A stretch of 64,000 nt of DNA from Actinophytocola sp044466355 (GCF_044466355.1 NZ_JBITMQ010000010.1:301713-365712); one strand, 5' to 3'; shown: positions 43,611 to 52,971, numbered from the stretch's first letter. The notes: generated by a model not told the origin, from the letters alone. Numbers and translations are program-made.

Positions 43611-44433
43611 GACGACGTGGCGGCCCGCCGCCGGGTGGCGGGCCAGGCTCGGCATCCTGGTGATCGACAAGGACACCGTGCCGGAGGTGGAGTTCCAGGC
43701 GATGGCGCCGGACGGGGTCACCGTGCACACGGCCCGGTTCGCGAGCCCGAGGCAGAGCGGGTCGGGCAGCTACGGCGACGATCCGGCGCGCACGGTGGTC
43801 GAGTCCCCGGACATCGCGACCGGGCTCGACTACCTCGGCCGCATCGGCCTCGACGCCATCACGCTGTGCTTCGTGACCGGCAGCTTCTTCGGTGGCCTCG
43901 GGTTCGACGACGACTTCGCCGCCAAGGCGGCCGAGAAGGCGCACGGCTGCCAGGTCACCACCGCGGCCGGTGCGATCCGGGCGGCGCTCACGGCGACCGG
44001 GACACGGCGGCCGTTCCTGGTGGCACCACCGTGGTTCAACGACCTCATCGCCACGCACGCGCTGCGCTACTTCGGCGACGCGGGTTTCGCACCGTCGGGG
44101 CTGGTCCGCTACGACCTCGGCACGGCGTGGCGGGACCGGGAACCGTGGCAGGTGTGGGACGCCAACGGCCAGCAGGAGGTCCGCACCGACGAGCTGTACC
44201 GGCAGGTGCGGGCCCTCGTCCCGGCCGACGCCGACGGGATCGCGGTGCTGGGCAACGGGCTGCTGGCCGCCGACGCGGTGGCACCGCTGGAGGCGGACCT
44301 CGGGATGCCGGTGGTGACGTCCAACCAGGCGGCGCTGTGGCACTGCCTGCGTGCCAGTGGCGTGTCCGCGGGCGCGACCGGGTACGGCAGACTGTTCGAC
44401 CTGCCACTGGCGACGGAGAGCGTGCGGGTATGA
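43597..44433 (+). CDS. Asp/Glu racemase / maleate isomerase-like protein with altered cysteines
   Basis: 278 residues from the GTG at 43597 (best spaced from GAGAAGG; an ATG six bases later is possible). WRARLGILVIDKDTVPEVEF at the start and MPVVTSNQAALWHCLRASG near the end match the maleate cis-trans isomerase/arylmalonate decarboxylase family. The first catalytic Cys (CTSGS) is Val (FVTGSFFGG), with a Cys two residues earlier. The second site reads VLGNGLLA without Cys. Activity may therefore be decarboxylation or another enediolate reaction, or the protein may be a binder. Confidence 0.78.
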   Translation: MPMAETTWRPAAGWRARLGILVIDKDTVPEVEFQAMAPDGVTVHTARFASPRQSGSGSYGDDPARTVVESPDIATGLDYLGRIGLDAITLCFVTGSFFGGLGFDDDFAAKAAEKAHGCQVTTAAGAIRAALTATGTRRPFLVAPPWFNDLIATHALRYFGDAGFAPSGLVRYDLGTAWRDREPWQVWDANGQQEVRTDELYRQVRALVPADADGIAVLGNGLLAADAVAPLEADLGMPVVTSNQAALWHCLRASGVSAGATGYGRLFDLPLATESVRV

Positions 44434-45269
44434 ACGAGTACACGGTCACCGTGTTCGGGGCGACCGGCAAGACCGGCAGGCACGTCGCCCGCTACGCCGC
44501 CGAGCGCGGCTGGCGGGTACGTGCCGCCGGCCGCCGCCCGTCCGCGGGTCACGGTTCCGGCGAGTTCGAACCGTTCGACTGGGACGACGAGCGGACGTGG
44601 ACGACCGCGTCCCGGGGCAGCGACGCGGCGTACGTGCTGATCCCGTTCAACCACGCGGGCGCACCGGAACGCACCCCGGCACTGCTGGAGGCGGTCGCGG
44701 CGGCCGGTGTGGCCCGGATCGTGCTGCTGTCCAGCCTGGACGTCACGGAGGCCGAACCGGACAGCCCGCTACGGCTGGCCGAGTCCACACTGGACGGACT
44801 GGGGGCGGCGACCGCTGCCCTGCGCCCGACCTGGTTTCTGGACAACTTCACGCACGGCTCGTTCTCGGGCATGGTCGACGCGGGCGAGCTGCGCCTGCCC
44901 GCGGGCGAGGGCCGCATCCCGTTCGTCGACGCCCGCGACGTGGCGGCGGTCGGCGTCGCGGCCATGGCGCCCGACGGCCCGACCGGCCCGCTGCCGATCA
45001 CCGGCCCGGCGGCGCTGACCCACCACGACGTGGCGGCGGCGCTCACCGCGGCGGGCCGCCCGGTCCGCTACACGCCGGTGTCCGCGGCGGAGTTCGTGGA
45101 CCTGATGACCGGTCGCGGCTTCTCGGCCGACTACGGCGCCTTCCTCGCCGCGGCACTGGACCGCGTGGCCACCGGCGAACTGGTCATCCCGGTCACGGAC
45201 ACCGTGCTCCGCGAAACCGGCCACCCGGCCCGCACCGCCGAGGACTTCGCTCAGGACAACACACCTTGA
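44430..45269 (+). CDS. NmrA-like NAD(P)-binding protein
   Basis: 279 residues from the ATG at 44430 (ATGA overlap). VTVFGATGKTGRHVARYAAERG is the NmrA-type GxxGxxG nucleotide motif; LRPTWFLDNF near 130 and the missing YxxxK identify the atypical SDR branch. Members reduce quinones or double bonds, or sense NADP. Last gene of the operon. It ends 10 bases before the convergent AfsR-like gene, with no clear terminator between. Confidence 0.88.
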   Translation: MNEYTVTVFGATGKTGRHVARYAAERGWRVRAAGRRPSAGHGSGEFEPFDWDDERTWTTASRGSDAAYVLIPFNHAGAPERTPALLEAVAAAGVARIVLLSSLDVTEAEPDSPLRLAESTLDGLGAATAALRPTWFLDNFTHGSFSGMVDAGELRLPAGEGRIPFVDARDVAAVGVAAMAPDGPTGPLPITGPAALTHHDVAAALTAAGRPVRYTPVSAAEFVDLMTGRGFSADYGAFLAAALDRVATGELVIPVTDTVLRETGHPARTAEDFAQDNTP

Positions 45270-45279
45270 CGGCGTCGCC

Positions 45280-48240
45280 TCACGCGGCCAGATGGGTACG
45301 CTCCCGGATCTGCTCCGCCAACGACCGCGTCCTCTCCAGCCACCCCGACGACCGCAGTTCCGTGAACAGCTCCCGGGCGGCGTCCACGTGCGAGGCCGCG
45401 ACGGCGACGTCACCCCGGTGCAGCGCGATCTGCCCCAGCGTGTGGTGAGCCTTGGCCGCCACCATCCGCTCACGCACCCGCTCGGCGAGGTCGAGCGCGT
45501 GCGTGAGCGTGGTCGTCGCGCTGTCCAGCCTGCCCTCACGCCTGCGCAGCACCCCCAACGCGTACAACGCGTGCGTCTCACCGATCTTGTCGCTCGCGTC
45601 GCGGACGATGCGCAGCACCGAGTGCAGCGCGTCCCGAGCGAGGTCGAACTCGCCCGCGGTCAGGTACAGCTCCGCGAGGGTGTGGGTGGTCTGCGCCTCG
45701 GTGCGCCTGCACCGTTCCCGCCTGCAGATGGCGAGCGCGGCCTCCAGCAGTGACCTCGCCCGGTCCAGGTCGCCCTCGTCCAGCCAGTGGCGCGCGGTGT
45801 TGCGGAGGATGTGCGCCTCGCCGATGTGGTCGCCGACCGCGCGCATCGTCGCGAGCGCCACCTCGTACTTGGTCATCATCGCGTCGGGCCTGCCGCGCAG
45901 GCCGTCCACGTGCGCCGCGTTGCGCAGCGCGAGCGCGCCGCCGTGTTCGTTGCCGGTCTCCGCGAACGCGTCGACCGCCTCGGCGAACCGCAGGTCGGCC
46001 TCGGCCAGCCGGGACTGGAACATGCACCACGTGCCCATCGAGTACCGCATCGCACCGACCCCGTCCCGGTCGCCCGCGCCTTCGGCGGCGTCGTGCGCGA
46101 CCTGGGTGACCGCCTTCCAGTCGTCGAAGTGGCCCTTGGCCTCGAAGAGGGTGACGCAGGTGAGCGCCAGGTCCCAGCACTGCGCGACGAACCCGGTGCG
46201 TGCGGCCTGCCGCACGGCGGCGACGAGCGCGGTGCGTTCGGAGTCCCACCAGGCGAGCACGTCGCCGCCGACGTAGTCCTCGGGTTCGGCGCCGGGCGGC
46301 CGCCAGCGCGGCGCCGGGCTGTGCACGATCGTGTAGTCGCCGCCGTACTCCTTGCGGTGCGCGGCGTCCACGAGCGCGAGCCAGCCGCCGAACATCCTGG
46401 TGAGCGCGGCGTCGCGGTCACCCCGCGGCACGGCTTCGACCAGCAGCTCCCGTGCGTACACGCGGACGAGGTCGTGCAGCCGGTAGCGGATCCGCCCGGT
46501 CTGCGGGTACTCGACGACGTCGAGCAGACACGCGTCGACGAGGCTGTCCATGACGTCCTCGGCGTGCGCGAGCCGGGTGTCCAGCAGCGCGGCCGCGGTC
46601 CACGCCTGCAGTTCCTGCGTGTCGACGAGCCCGAGCAGCTCGAACAGCCTGCGCGCGTCGTCGCTGAGCGTCTCGCAGGTCAGCGCGATGCTGGAGCGCA
46701 GCGTCCAGCTGCGGTGGGACAGCTCGTCGAGTCTGCGGCCCTCGTCGCGCAGCCGGTCGACGAGCCCGCCGATCCGCCAGTTCGGCCGGGACGCGAGCCG
46801 GGCGCCGCCGATGCGCAGTGCGAGCGGCAACCCTTCGCACAACCGGATCAGCTCCTCGGCGTCGTCCTCCTCGGCACGTACCCGCTGGTCGCCGACGATC
46901 CGGTTCAGCAGCGCGAGGGCGGTCGTCGTGTCGAGCGGGCCGAGGTCGACGTGGTGGGCGCCGGGGAGGCTGCCGAGGCGGACCCGGCTCGCGATGATCA
47001 CCGCGCAGCCCTGGCTGCCGGGGAGCAGCGGCAGTACCTGCTCCTCGGCGCGCACGTCGTCGAGCACCACGAGCACCCGTCTGCCCGCGAGCATGCTGCG
47101 GTACAGCGCGGCGCGTTCGGCGAGCGTGGGGGGCACGGCCCGCCCCGCGACGCCGAGCGCGCGGAGGAACCGGGCGAGCAGGCCGGCGGCGTCGTCGTCC
47201 TCCTCGCACAGCTCGGCGTAGAGCTGTCCGTCGGGGAAGTGGTCCGCCAGCTCGTGCGACACCCGGATCGCGAGGCTCGACTTGCCGACCCCGCCCCGCC
47301 CGGAGATCGCGACGACGGGCACCGCGAACCCGGCCGCCTCGGTCATGACGCGCACGATCTCGGCGGCCTCGTCCTGCCGTCCGGTGAAGTCCGCGACGGT
47401 GGCCGGCATCTGCTTCGGCACGGGATCGCAGGACTCGGTCTCCGGTGGGCGGCCACCGCCCGGCCGCTCGCCGTTCAACGCCGGGTCGCGGTTGAGGATC
47501 GCGCGTTCCAGCTCACGCAGCTCGTTCCCGGGTTCGACCCCGATCTCGTCGATGAGGATCGTGCGGGCGTCCCGGTAGGCGGTGAGCGCGTCCGCCGGGC
47601 GACCGGACCGGTACAGCGCGATCATCAGGAGTTCGTGGAGGCGTTCGCGCAGCGGGTGCTCGCTGACGAGCGCACGCAGCTCCGGCACCAGCTGCTGGTG
47701 CTGGCCGAGCTGGAGGTCGAGACGCACCCGCTCCTCGACGACGGCGAGCCGCTGCTCGTCGAGCGCGGTGGCGCCGCGGCACACCACGTCGCTGTCGATC
47801 CCGTCGAACGCCGGCCCCCGCCACAACGCGAGCGCCGACCGCAGCTTGCCGACCGCGTCGGTGAGGCGCCCGTCGCCGGTGTCGGCCTTCGCGGCTGCCA
47901 CCAGCTCGGCGAACTCCAGCACGTCGACGTGCTCGGCGCCGAGTTCGAGCCGGTAGCCGGGCGCCACCGTGCGGATCGCGTCGAGATGCCCGGCCTGCGC
48001 GAACATCTTGCGCAGGCCGGAGATGCACACCTGCACCTGGCCACGCGCCGTGCCGGGCGGTTCGTCCCCCCACACGGCAGTGATGATCATGTCCATCGAG
48101 GTGACCCGCCCGGCGTTCAACCCGAGCACGGCCAGCACCGTCCGCTGCCGCGGTCCGCCGGTGTCCCAGGCTCGGCCGCCGGCCGCGAACTCGACAGGTC
48201 CGAGTAACCTCAGTGTCAGCCTCAGTGTCAACGCGCCCAC
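45280..48240 (-). CDS. AfsR-type large SARP regulator (SARP, NB-ARC, TPR)
   Basis: 986 residues from the GTG at 48240. An OmpR-type HTH (about 5-102; PRQRTVLAVLGLNAGRVTSMDMIITAVWG) and BTAD (about 105-250) are followed by an NB-ARC ATPase (P-loop GRGGVGKS, 314-321; VLVVLDDV near 395) and tetratricopeptide repeats (about 690-975). Such regulators oligomerise in an ATP-dependent way and activate biosynthetic operons by binding 11-bp spaced heptamers. It is convergent with the ten-gene operon, whose promoter carries exactly such repeats, so it is the best candidate pathway activator. Confidence 0.95.
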   Translation of the reverse strand: MGALTLRLTLRLLGPVEFAAGGRAWDTGGPRQRTVLAVLGLNAGRVTSMDMIITAVWGDEPPGTARGQVQVCISGLRKMFAQAGHLDAIRTVAPGYRLELGAEHVDVLEFAELVAAAKADTGDGRLTDAVGKLRSALALWRGPAFDGIDSDVVCRGATALDEQRLAVVEERVRLDLQLGQHQQLVPELRALVSEHPLRERLHELLMIALYRSGRPADALTAYRDARTILIDEIGVEPGNELRELERAILNRDPALNGERPGGGRPPETESCDPVPKQMPATVADFTGRQDEAAEIVRVMTEAAGFAVPVVAISGRGGVGKSSLAIRVSHELADHFPDGQLYAELCEEDDDAAGLLARFLRALGVAGRAVPPTLAERAALYRSMLAGRRVLVVLDDVRAEEQVLPLLPGSQGCAVIIASRVRLGSLPGAHHVDLGPLDTTTALALLNRIVGDQRVRAEEDDAEELIRLCEGLPLALRIGGARLASRPNWRIGGLVDRLRDEGRRLDELSHRSWTLRSSIALTCETLSDDARRLFELLGLVDTQELQAWTAAALLDTRLAHAEDVMDSLVDACLLDVVEYPQTGRIRYRLHDLVRVYARELLVEAVPRGDRDAALTRMFGGWLALVDAAHRKEYGGDYTIVHSPAPRWRPPGAEPEDYVGGDVLAWWDSERTALVAAVRQAARTGFVAQCWDLALTCVTLFEAKGHFDDWKAVTQVAHDAAEGAGDRDGVGAMRYSMGTWCMFQSRLAEADLRFAEAVDAFAETGNEHGGALALRNAAHVDGLRGRPDAMMTKYEVALATMRAVGDHIGEAHILRNTARHWLDEGDLDRARSLLEAALAICRRERCRRTEAQTTHTLAELYLTAGEFDLARDALHSVLRIVRDASDKIGETHALYALGVLRRREGRLDSATTTLTHALDLAERVRERMVAAKAHHTLGQIALHRGDVAVAASHVDAARELFTELRSSGWLERTRSLAEQIRERTHLAA

Positions 48241-48270
48241 CCCAGTATTCGACTGAGTTGTCCAGTGTCA
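48212..48270 (-). promoter_or_regulatory. TGACACT direct repeats at the AfsR-like gene start
   Basis: The heptamer TGACACT (minus strand) occurs three times: ending at 48264, 48224 and 48212. Two copies are inside the first codons of the gene, 12 bases apart, and one is 24 bases before the GTG. This could be an autoregulatory site, but the spacing is not the 11-bp SARP period and the coding copies may reflect the repeated LTLRLTLR residues. Confidence 0.3.
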
Positions 48271-48345
48271 GCGCGAAATCATGACCATCGCTCGATTCTG
48301 GGTCGCCCAGCGTCCGCCGGGCCCCGGTGACGTCGCGTCAGCGGG

Positions 48346-49824
48346 TCAGGATCCACCCCTTATCCGTTCGATCACGGCCGACGTGGAGCGGTCCGGGAGG
48401 TAGCTCAGGATGCGGACCTCGCCGCCGTACTCCTCCACCGCGGGCGTCTCCGGCAGCAGTTCCGGGCGGTGGTCGCCGCCCTTGGCGTAGATGTCCGGGC
48501 GCAGCCTCGACAGCAGGGCGACCGGGGTGTCCTCGTCGAAGACCGTCAGATGGTCCACACAGGACAGACCGGCCAGCACGGCGGCGCGGTCGGCAACGCC
48601 GTTCACCGGGCGGTCGGGGCCTTTCACCCGGGCGACGCTCTCGTCCGAGTTGATCGCCACGATCAGCACGTCGCCCAGCCGTTTCGCCTCGTTGAGGTGG
48701 GCGACGTGGCCCCGGTGGAGCACGTCGAAGCAGCCGTTGGCGAACACGATCCGCCTGCCGGCCACCCGGTGCTCCGCGACCAGCTCGGCGAGGCGCCCGT
48801 GGTCGGCGACCATGCCGTGACCGCCCAGCCGTTCCGCCAGGTCCGCGGTTGTGCACACCGCCGTCTCCGGGCGGTGCACGACCACGTCCGCCGCCGCCTG
48901 GGCCAGCTCGACCGCCACCACCGCCGGCAGGCCACCGCACCGCGCGACCGTCAGCGCCGCGCAGAACGTGTCGCCCGCGCCCGCGGTGTGGTTGTCCGGC
49001 ACGGGACGCGCCCACGTGCGGTGCACCGGCCGGGCGCCGTCCAGCAGCACGGCGCCGTCCCGGTCCAGGGTCACCACGACGGCGTGCGCGCCGGTGCGGG
49101 TGGCGAGCGTGCCGCGGTGTTCGTCCAGGAACCGCAGCGCCTCCCCCTGCGGGATCGGCCTGCCGAGCACCGCGGCCGCCTCCTCCGCGTTCGGGGTGAC
49201 GAGGTCGGGGCGCAGCCGCGCCCAGCGGGCCGGGTCGTGCGCGTCCACCACCACCAGCGGCGGGCGTGTCCCCCGCACCGCGTCGAGCACCCGTCCGCTC
49301 AGCAGACCGGTGCCGTAGTCGCAGATCACGACCGCGTCCCACTCCTCGTCCAGGCCGGGCACCCCGGCGAGCGGCGCCTGTTCGCGGTCCCCGTCGTCGA
49401 GGCGCACCAGCACCTGCTCCCCCGCCACCACGCGTCGCTTCGCCGGGGTGCGCCGGTCGTGCTTCACCGCGACCGACGACGTGTCCACGCCCGCCTTCGC
49501 CAGCGCGGCGAGGAGTTCCGTGCCGCTGTCGTCGGCGCCGACGGCCGACACCACCCGCACCCGCGCGCCCAGCGCGGCCAGGTTCACCGCCGTGTTCGCC
49601 GCGCCGCCGGGTGCCGTGGTGCGCGTGTCGACGGCGACGACCGGGGCGGGCGCCTCGCGGCACAGGCGTTCCGCGTTGCCGGTCAGCCACTCGTCGAGGA
49701 TGACGTCGCCGACGACGAGCACCCTCGGGCGGGCGGCGGCCAGGCGCGCGGGCACGTCCGGGGTCAGTTCCGGCAGCTCGTGGTCGTCCGCGTACGTCGT
49801 GTCCACTGTGGTCAGATCGGTCAT
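48346..49824 (-). CDS. hldE: Bifunctional heptose-7-P kinase / heptose-1-P adenylyltransferase
   Basis: 492 residues. The PfkB-type kinase domain (about 33-330) has VVGDVILDEWLTG, PGGAANTAVNLAALGA and the catalytic GAGD motif (NHTAGAGDTFCAAL). The nucleotidyltransferase domain (about 355-490) has FANGCFDVLHRGHVAHL with the HxGH motif. It converts heptose-7-P to the 1,7-bisphosphate and later heptose-1-P to the ADP-sugar. It is the last gene of the leftward heptose operon (ATGA overlap) and one of two such fusions in the operon. Confidence 0.92.
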   Translation of the reverse strand: MTDLTTVDTTYADDHELPELTPDVPARLAAARPRVLVVGDVILDEWLTGNAERLCREAPAPVVAVDTRTTAPGGAANTAVNLAALGARVRVVSAVGADDSGTELLAALAKAGVDTSSVAVKHDRRTPAKRRVVAGEQVLVRLDDGDREQAPLAGVPGLDEEWDAVVICDYGTGLLSGRVLDAVRGTRPPLVVVDAHDPARWARLRPDLVTPNAEEAAAVLGRPIPQGEALRFLDEHRGTLATRTGAHAVVVTLDRDGAVLLDGARPVHRTWARPVPDNHTAGAGDTFCAALTVARCGGLPAVVAVELAQAAADVVVHRPETAVCTTADLAERLGGHGMVADHGRLAELVAEHRVAGRRIVFANGCFDVLHRGHVAHLNEAKRLGDVLIVAINSDESVARVKGPDRPVNGVADRAAVLAGLSCVDHLTVFDEDTPVALLSRLRPDIYAKGGDHRPELLPETPAVEEYGGEVRILSYLPDRSTSAVIERIRGGS

Positions 49825-50885
49825 GGCAGGGCGACCTCCCTGGTCATGCGCAACGCCGCGGCGGCGACGTGCCACGGGTCGAGGTCTAGGCATTCCTGGT
49901 GGTACGGGCACTGGAACTGCCTGCACGGCGCGCACGGCACCGCGTTGCCGAGCACCTCGGCGGCCGGTGTCGTCCTCGGCGGCATCTCGGTGCGGGCCTC
50001 GGTGCCCGCGTAGGTGACGACCACCGGCACCCGCGCCGCGTCGGCCAGGTGCAGGCAACCGGAGTTGTTGCACACCACCACGTCCGCGCCGCCGATCACC
50101 CCGGCCAGCTCCGGCACGGTGACGTCGCCGAGCGGGGTCACGCCCGCGTGTGCGGCGCCCGCGACGACCGCCGCGACGAGCGGTGCCTCCTGCGGCGCAC
50201 CGGTCACGAGCACCGCGAGTCCCGCGTCGGCGAGCCGTCGCGCCACGGCCGCGAACCGGTCGGCCGGGTACCGCTTGCTCGGGCAGGAACCGCCCGGCGC
50301 GAGCACCGCGTACGGCCCCTCCCGGTCGGTCGGTGGGATCACCAGCTCCAGCTCGGGTCCGGCGGACGGCACCTCCAGCGCGGCGAGCAGGTGCAGGCAG
50401 CGGTCGACCTGGTGGGTGCCGACCGGCGGCGGGGTGACCCAGTGGGTCGCGACCGCGCCGCCGAACTCCGTGGAGTGCACGGCACGCAGCCCGATCCCGG
50501 CGAGCATGCCGACGTGCGCGGCGGGCCACGGCGACTGGCTGTGCGAGGTGAACACCAGCATCGCGTCGTAGTTCCCGGCGCGGACCCGGTCGACCAGCTC
50601 CGCCTCCGCCGCCGCCAGCTCGGCCGCGCGGCGCGGGGTGCCCGCCTGCTGCCAGCTCGGCGACACCGTCAGCACGTCGGTGACCGCCGGGATCAGCGGC
50701 GCCACCCGCGCACCGGCCGGGGACGCGAGGAGGTCGATCCGCACGTGCGGCGCCGCCGTCCGCAGCGCGCGCAGGGCGGGCGTGGTCATCACGACGTCGC
50801 CGAGGTTGTCGGCGCGGACGACGAGCACCCGCTCGACCGCCTGCCAGTCCGGCGGGCGGCCGAGGTCGGCGGCCGGGTGCTTCAC
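49821..50885 (-). CDS. GT9 glycosyltransferase (ADP-heptose transferase-like)
   Basis: 354 residues from the GTG at 50885 (GTGA overlap). VLVVRADNLGDVVMTTPALRALRTAAP is the classical N-terminus; APGGSCPSKRYPADRFAAVARRLADAG and VCNNSGCLHLADAARVPVVVTYAGTEA form the donor site. The C-terminus contains a Cys-rich CAPCRQFQCPYHQECLDLDP segment, which is typical of many heptosyltransferase-like proteins. No membrane segment. Acts on a heptose or related donor; acceptor not known. Confidence 0.92.
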   Translation of the reverse strand: MKHPAADLGRPPDWQAVERVLVVRADNLGDVVMTTPALRALRTAAPHVRIDLLASPAGARVAPLIPAVTDVLTVSPSWQQAGTPRRAAELAAAEAELVDRVRAGNYDAMLVFTSHSQSPWPAAHVGMLAGIGLRAVHSTEFGGAVATHWVTPPPVGTHQVDRCLHLLAALEVPSAGPELELVIPPTDREGPYAVLAPGGSCPSKRYPADRFAAVARRLADAGLAVLVTGAPQEAPLVAAVVAGAAHAGVTPLGDVTVPELAGVIGGADVVVCNNSGCLHLADAARVPVVVTYAGTEARTEMPPRTTPAAEVLGNAVPCAPCRQFQCPYHQECLDLDPWHVAAAALRMTREVALP

Positions 50886-52249
50886 GCGGTACCGCCCGGC
50901 GCGGTCAGGTGCACGAGCTTGGTGGCGGTCATCTCGTCGAGCAGCTCGGGGCCGTAGCCGAACCCGCTGCCGCTCACACCGCGGGGTTCCGCAGCACCGC
51001 CGGGTGCGCCGCCGAACACCGCGTTGACCTTCACCGTGCCCGCGGGCAGCGTGCGGTAGGCCTCGTGCGCGTGTGCCATGTCGGCCGTGAGGACGGTCGC
51101 CGCGAGGCCGTACCGCCCATGCGCCGCCTCGGCAAGACCGGTCGCGAAGTCCGGCACCACCATCACGGGTGCGACCGGCCCGAACGTCTCCTCGGCCATC
51201 ACGGTCATCTGCGGCGTGCAACCCGCGAGCACGGTCGCCGGGTAGTGCGCGCCGGGACCGTCCGGGATCGTGGCGCCGGTCAACGCCTCCGCGCCCCCGG
51301 CGAGCGCCTGACGGACCTGCTCGTGCACCCTGTCGCGGTGCTCGGTGTCGACGAGCGGCTGGCCGTCGAACCGGCGGGCCTGCGCGGCCAGCGCGTCGAG
51401 GAAGTCCTCGCTGACACGCTGGTGCACGTAGATCCGTTCGACGGACACGCAGATCTGGCCCGCGTTCGCGAACGACCCGAGCGCCGCCTGGCCGGCCGCC
51501 CACACCGGGTCGACGTCGCCGTCGACGAGCAGCGGGTCGTTGCCACCGTTCTCCAGCAACGCCTTCGCGCCGGTGCGTGCGCAGGCCATGGCGACGCGTC
51601 TGCCGGTGGTGACACCGCCGACGTGCGCGACCACGTCGACGTCCTGGCGGCCGGCGAGCAGCTCGCCGACGGCGCCGCCGCCGATGAGCGTCTGCAGCAC
51701 GCCGTCGGGGAACGCGGTGCGCAGCAGCGCGCCTAGGCGCTCACCGGTGTGCGGGCAGCGTTCGCTCGGCTTGTGGACCACGCAGTTGCCGGTCACGAGC
51801 GCGGCCCCGAGGAGCCCGCACGCGACCGCGACGGGGTCGTTCCACGGCGTCAGCGCGACCACGACCCCGCGTGGTTCCGGCACCATCAGGTCGGTCGCCG
51901 ACCACGACCCGTGCAGGGACTTCCCCCGGTGCAGCGGACCGAGCTCGGCATATTGCTCCAAAGTGGACGCTCCAGCGTCGACGGAGGCCATCGCGTCGTC
52001 GCGGGGCTTGCCGGTCTCGTGTTCCAGGATCTCGGCGAGTTCCGCGGCGCCCTCCCGCAGCGCGGCCGCCGCGACTCGCACGGCGGCGCCACGTGCCGCG
52101 GCCTGTGTGTGCCGCCAGACGGGAAAGGTCCTGCGGGCGAGCGCCATGGCGTCGAAGATCTCGGCCTCTGTCGCCGCCGGGACGCTGCCGACGGGGCGGC
52201 CGGTCGCCGGGTCACTGATCGAGATGATGTCGTTCCGGGCGGTGAGCAC
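50882..52249 (-). CDS. Aldehyde dehydrogenase family protein
   Basis: 455 residues from the GTG at 52249 with GAGGAGGAA upstream. Catalytic Cys is C267 (NAGQICVSVERIYV), the general base is E233 (LLENGGNDPLLV) and the stabilising Asn is N136 (TPWNDPV). EETFGPVAPVM near the C-terminus is also conserved. It is NAD(P)-dependent. Inside a heptose operon it may oxidise an aldehyde intermediate of sugar or lipid-linked acceptor metabolism. It and the SDR upstream are not standard parts of ADP-heptose synthesis. Confidence 0.93.
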   Translation of the reverse strand: MLTARNDIISISDPATGRPVGSVPAATEAEIFDAMALARRTFPVWRHTQAAARGAAVRVAAAALREGAAELAEILEHETGKPRDDAMASVDAGASTLEQYAELGPLHRGKSLHGSWSATDLMVPEPRGVVVALTPWNDPVAVACGLLGAALVTGNCVVHKPSERCPHTGERLGALLRTAFPDGVLQTLIGGGAVGELLAGRQDVDVVAHVGGVTTGRRVAMACARTGAKALLENGGNDPLLVDGDVDPVWAAGQAALGSFANAGQICVSVERIYVHQRVSEDFLDALAAQARRFDGQPLVDTEHRDRVHEQVRQALAGGAEALTGATIPDGPGAHYPATVLAGCTPQMTVMAEETFGPVAPVMVVPDFATGLAEAAHGRYGLAATVLTADMAHAHEAYRTLPAGTVKVNAVFGGAPGGAAEPRGVSGSGFGYGPELLDEMTATKLVHLTAPGGTA

Positions 52250-52261
52250 GGCTCTTCCTCC

Positions 52262-52954
52262 TCACGGCCAGGACGGTTCGGACTCGTGGCAGACGACCAG
52301 TTCCCGCACCTCGCAGCCGGGCGGTTGGCGCAGCACGTGCACGATGTTCGCGGCCACGTGCTCGGGCGGGTTGAGCTTGTCCCGGTCCGGCGGCAGGTAC
52401 TGCTCGGCGCGGCCGTCGAAGAACGCGGTGCGCATGCCACCGGGCACGAGGAGCGTCACGCCGACGCGCCCGGCCAGCTCCACCGCGAGGGCCCTGGTGA
52501 ACCCGACGACGCCGAACTTGGCGGCGCAGTATGCGGTCGCGTCCCCGGCGGGACGCAGGCCGAGCGTCGACGCGACCGTCACGACCCGGCCCCTCGCGCG
52601 CTCCAGGTACGGCACAGCGGCACGCACGACCGCGGCCGTGCCCATGAGGTTCACCCGCACCACGCGTTCCCAGTCCGATGTGGACACCTCGGTGACGGGC
52701 CCGCAGCTGTCGATGCCCGCTGCGGTGACCACGCCGGACAGGCCGTGCTCGTCGGCGAGCGACCGCACGGCCTCCTCGGTCGCGGCGCTGTCGGACACGT
52801 CGGTGAGGCGGAAGTCCGTGGCGGGCCCGGTGGGTGACTGCTTGTCCAGCACGACGGCCGGGGTGCCCGCCTCGTGCAACGCGGCGACGACCGCGGCGCC
52901 GAGGCCGCTCGACCCGCCCGAGACGAGCACGGGCGGTTTGTCCTGAGTAGACAC
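52262..52954 (-). CDS. Short-chain dehydrogenase/reductase (classical SDR)
   Basis: 230 residues from the GTG at 52954 with AAGGAGA upstream. Nucleotide motif SGGSSGLG (about 13-20), AAG motif near 78-80, catalytic S129, Y142 and K146 (AYCAAK). It is too short and of the wrong class to be the heptose 6-epimerase HldD, which is an extended SDR of about 310 residues. Gaps to its neighbours are 12 and 17 bases. Role probably a sugar or alcohol oxidation together with the aldehyde dehydrogenase. Confidence 0.92.
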   Translation of the reverse strand: MSTQDKPPVLVSGGSSGLGAAVVAALHEAGTPAVVLDKQSPTGPATDFRLTDVSDSAATEEAVRSLADEHGLSGVVTAAGIDSCGPVTEVSTSDWERVVRVNLMGTAAVVRAAVPYLERARGRVVTVASTLGLRPAGDATAYCAAKFGVVGFTRALAVELAGRVGVTLLVPGGMRTAFFDGRAEQYLPPDRDKLNPPEHVAANIVHVLRQPPGCEVRELVVCHESEPSWP

Positions 52955-52971
52955 GTGGTTCTCCTTGGCGG

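Noticed and set aside
45787..48207. An 806-codon + strand frame
   Set aside because: Antisense to the AfsR-like regulator; composition is Arg/Val/Asp/Glu-rich without motifs.
52262..52954. HldD heptose epimerase
   Set aside because: The protein is a 230-residue classical SDR with YxxxK at 142-146, not the extended SDR of about 310 residues expected for HldD.
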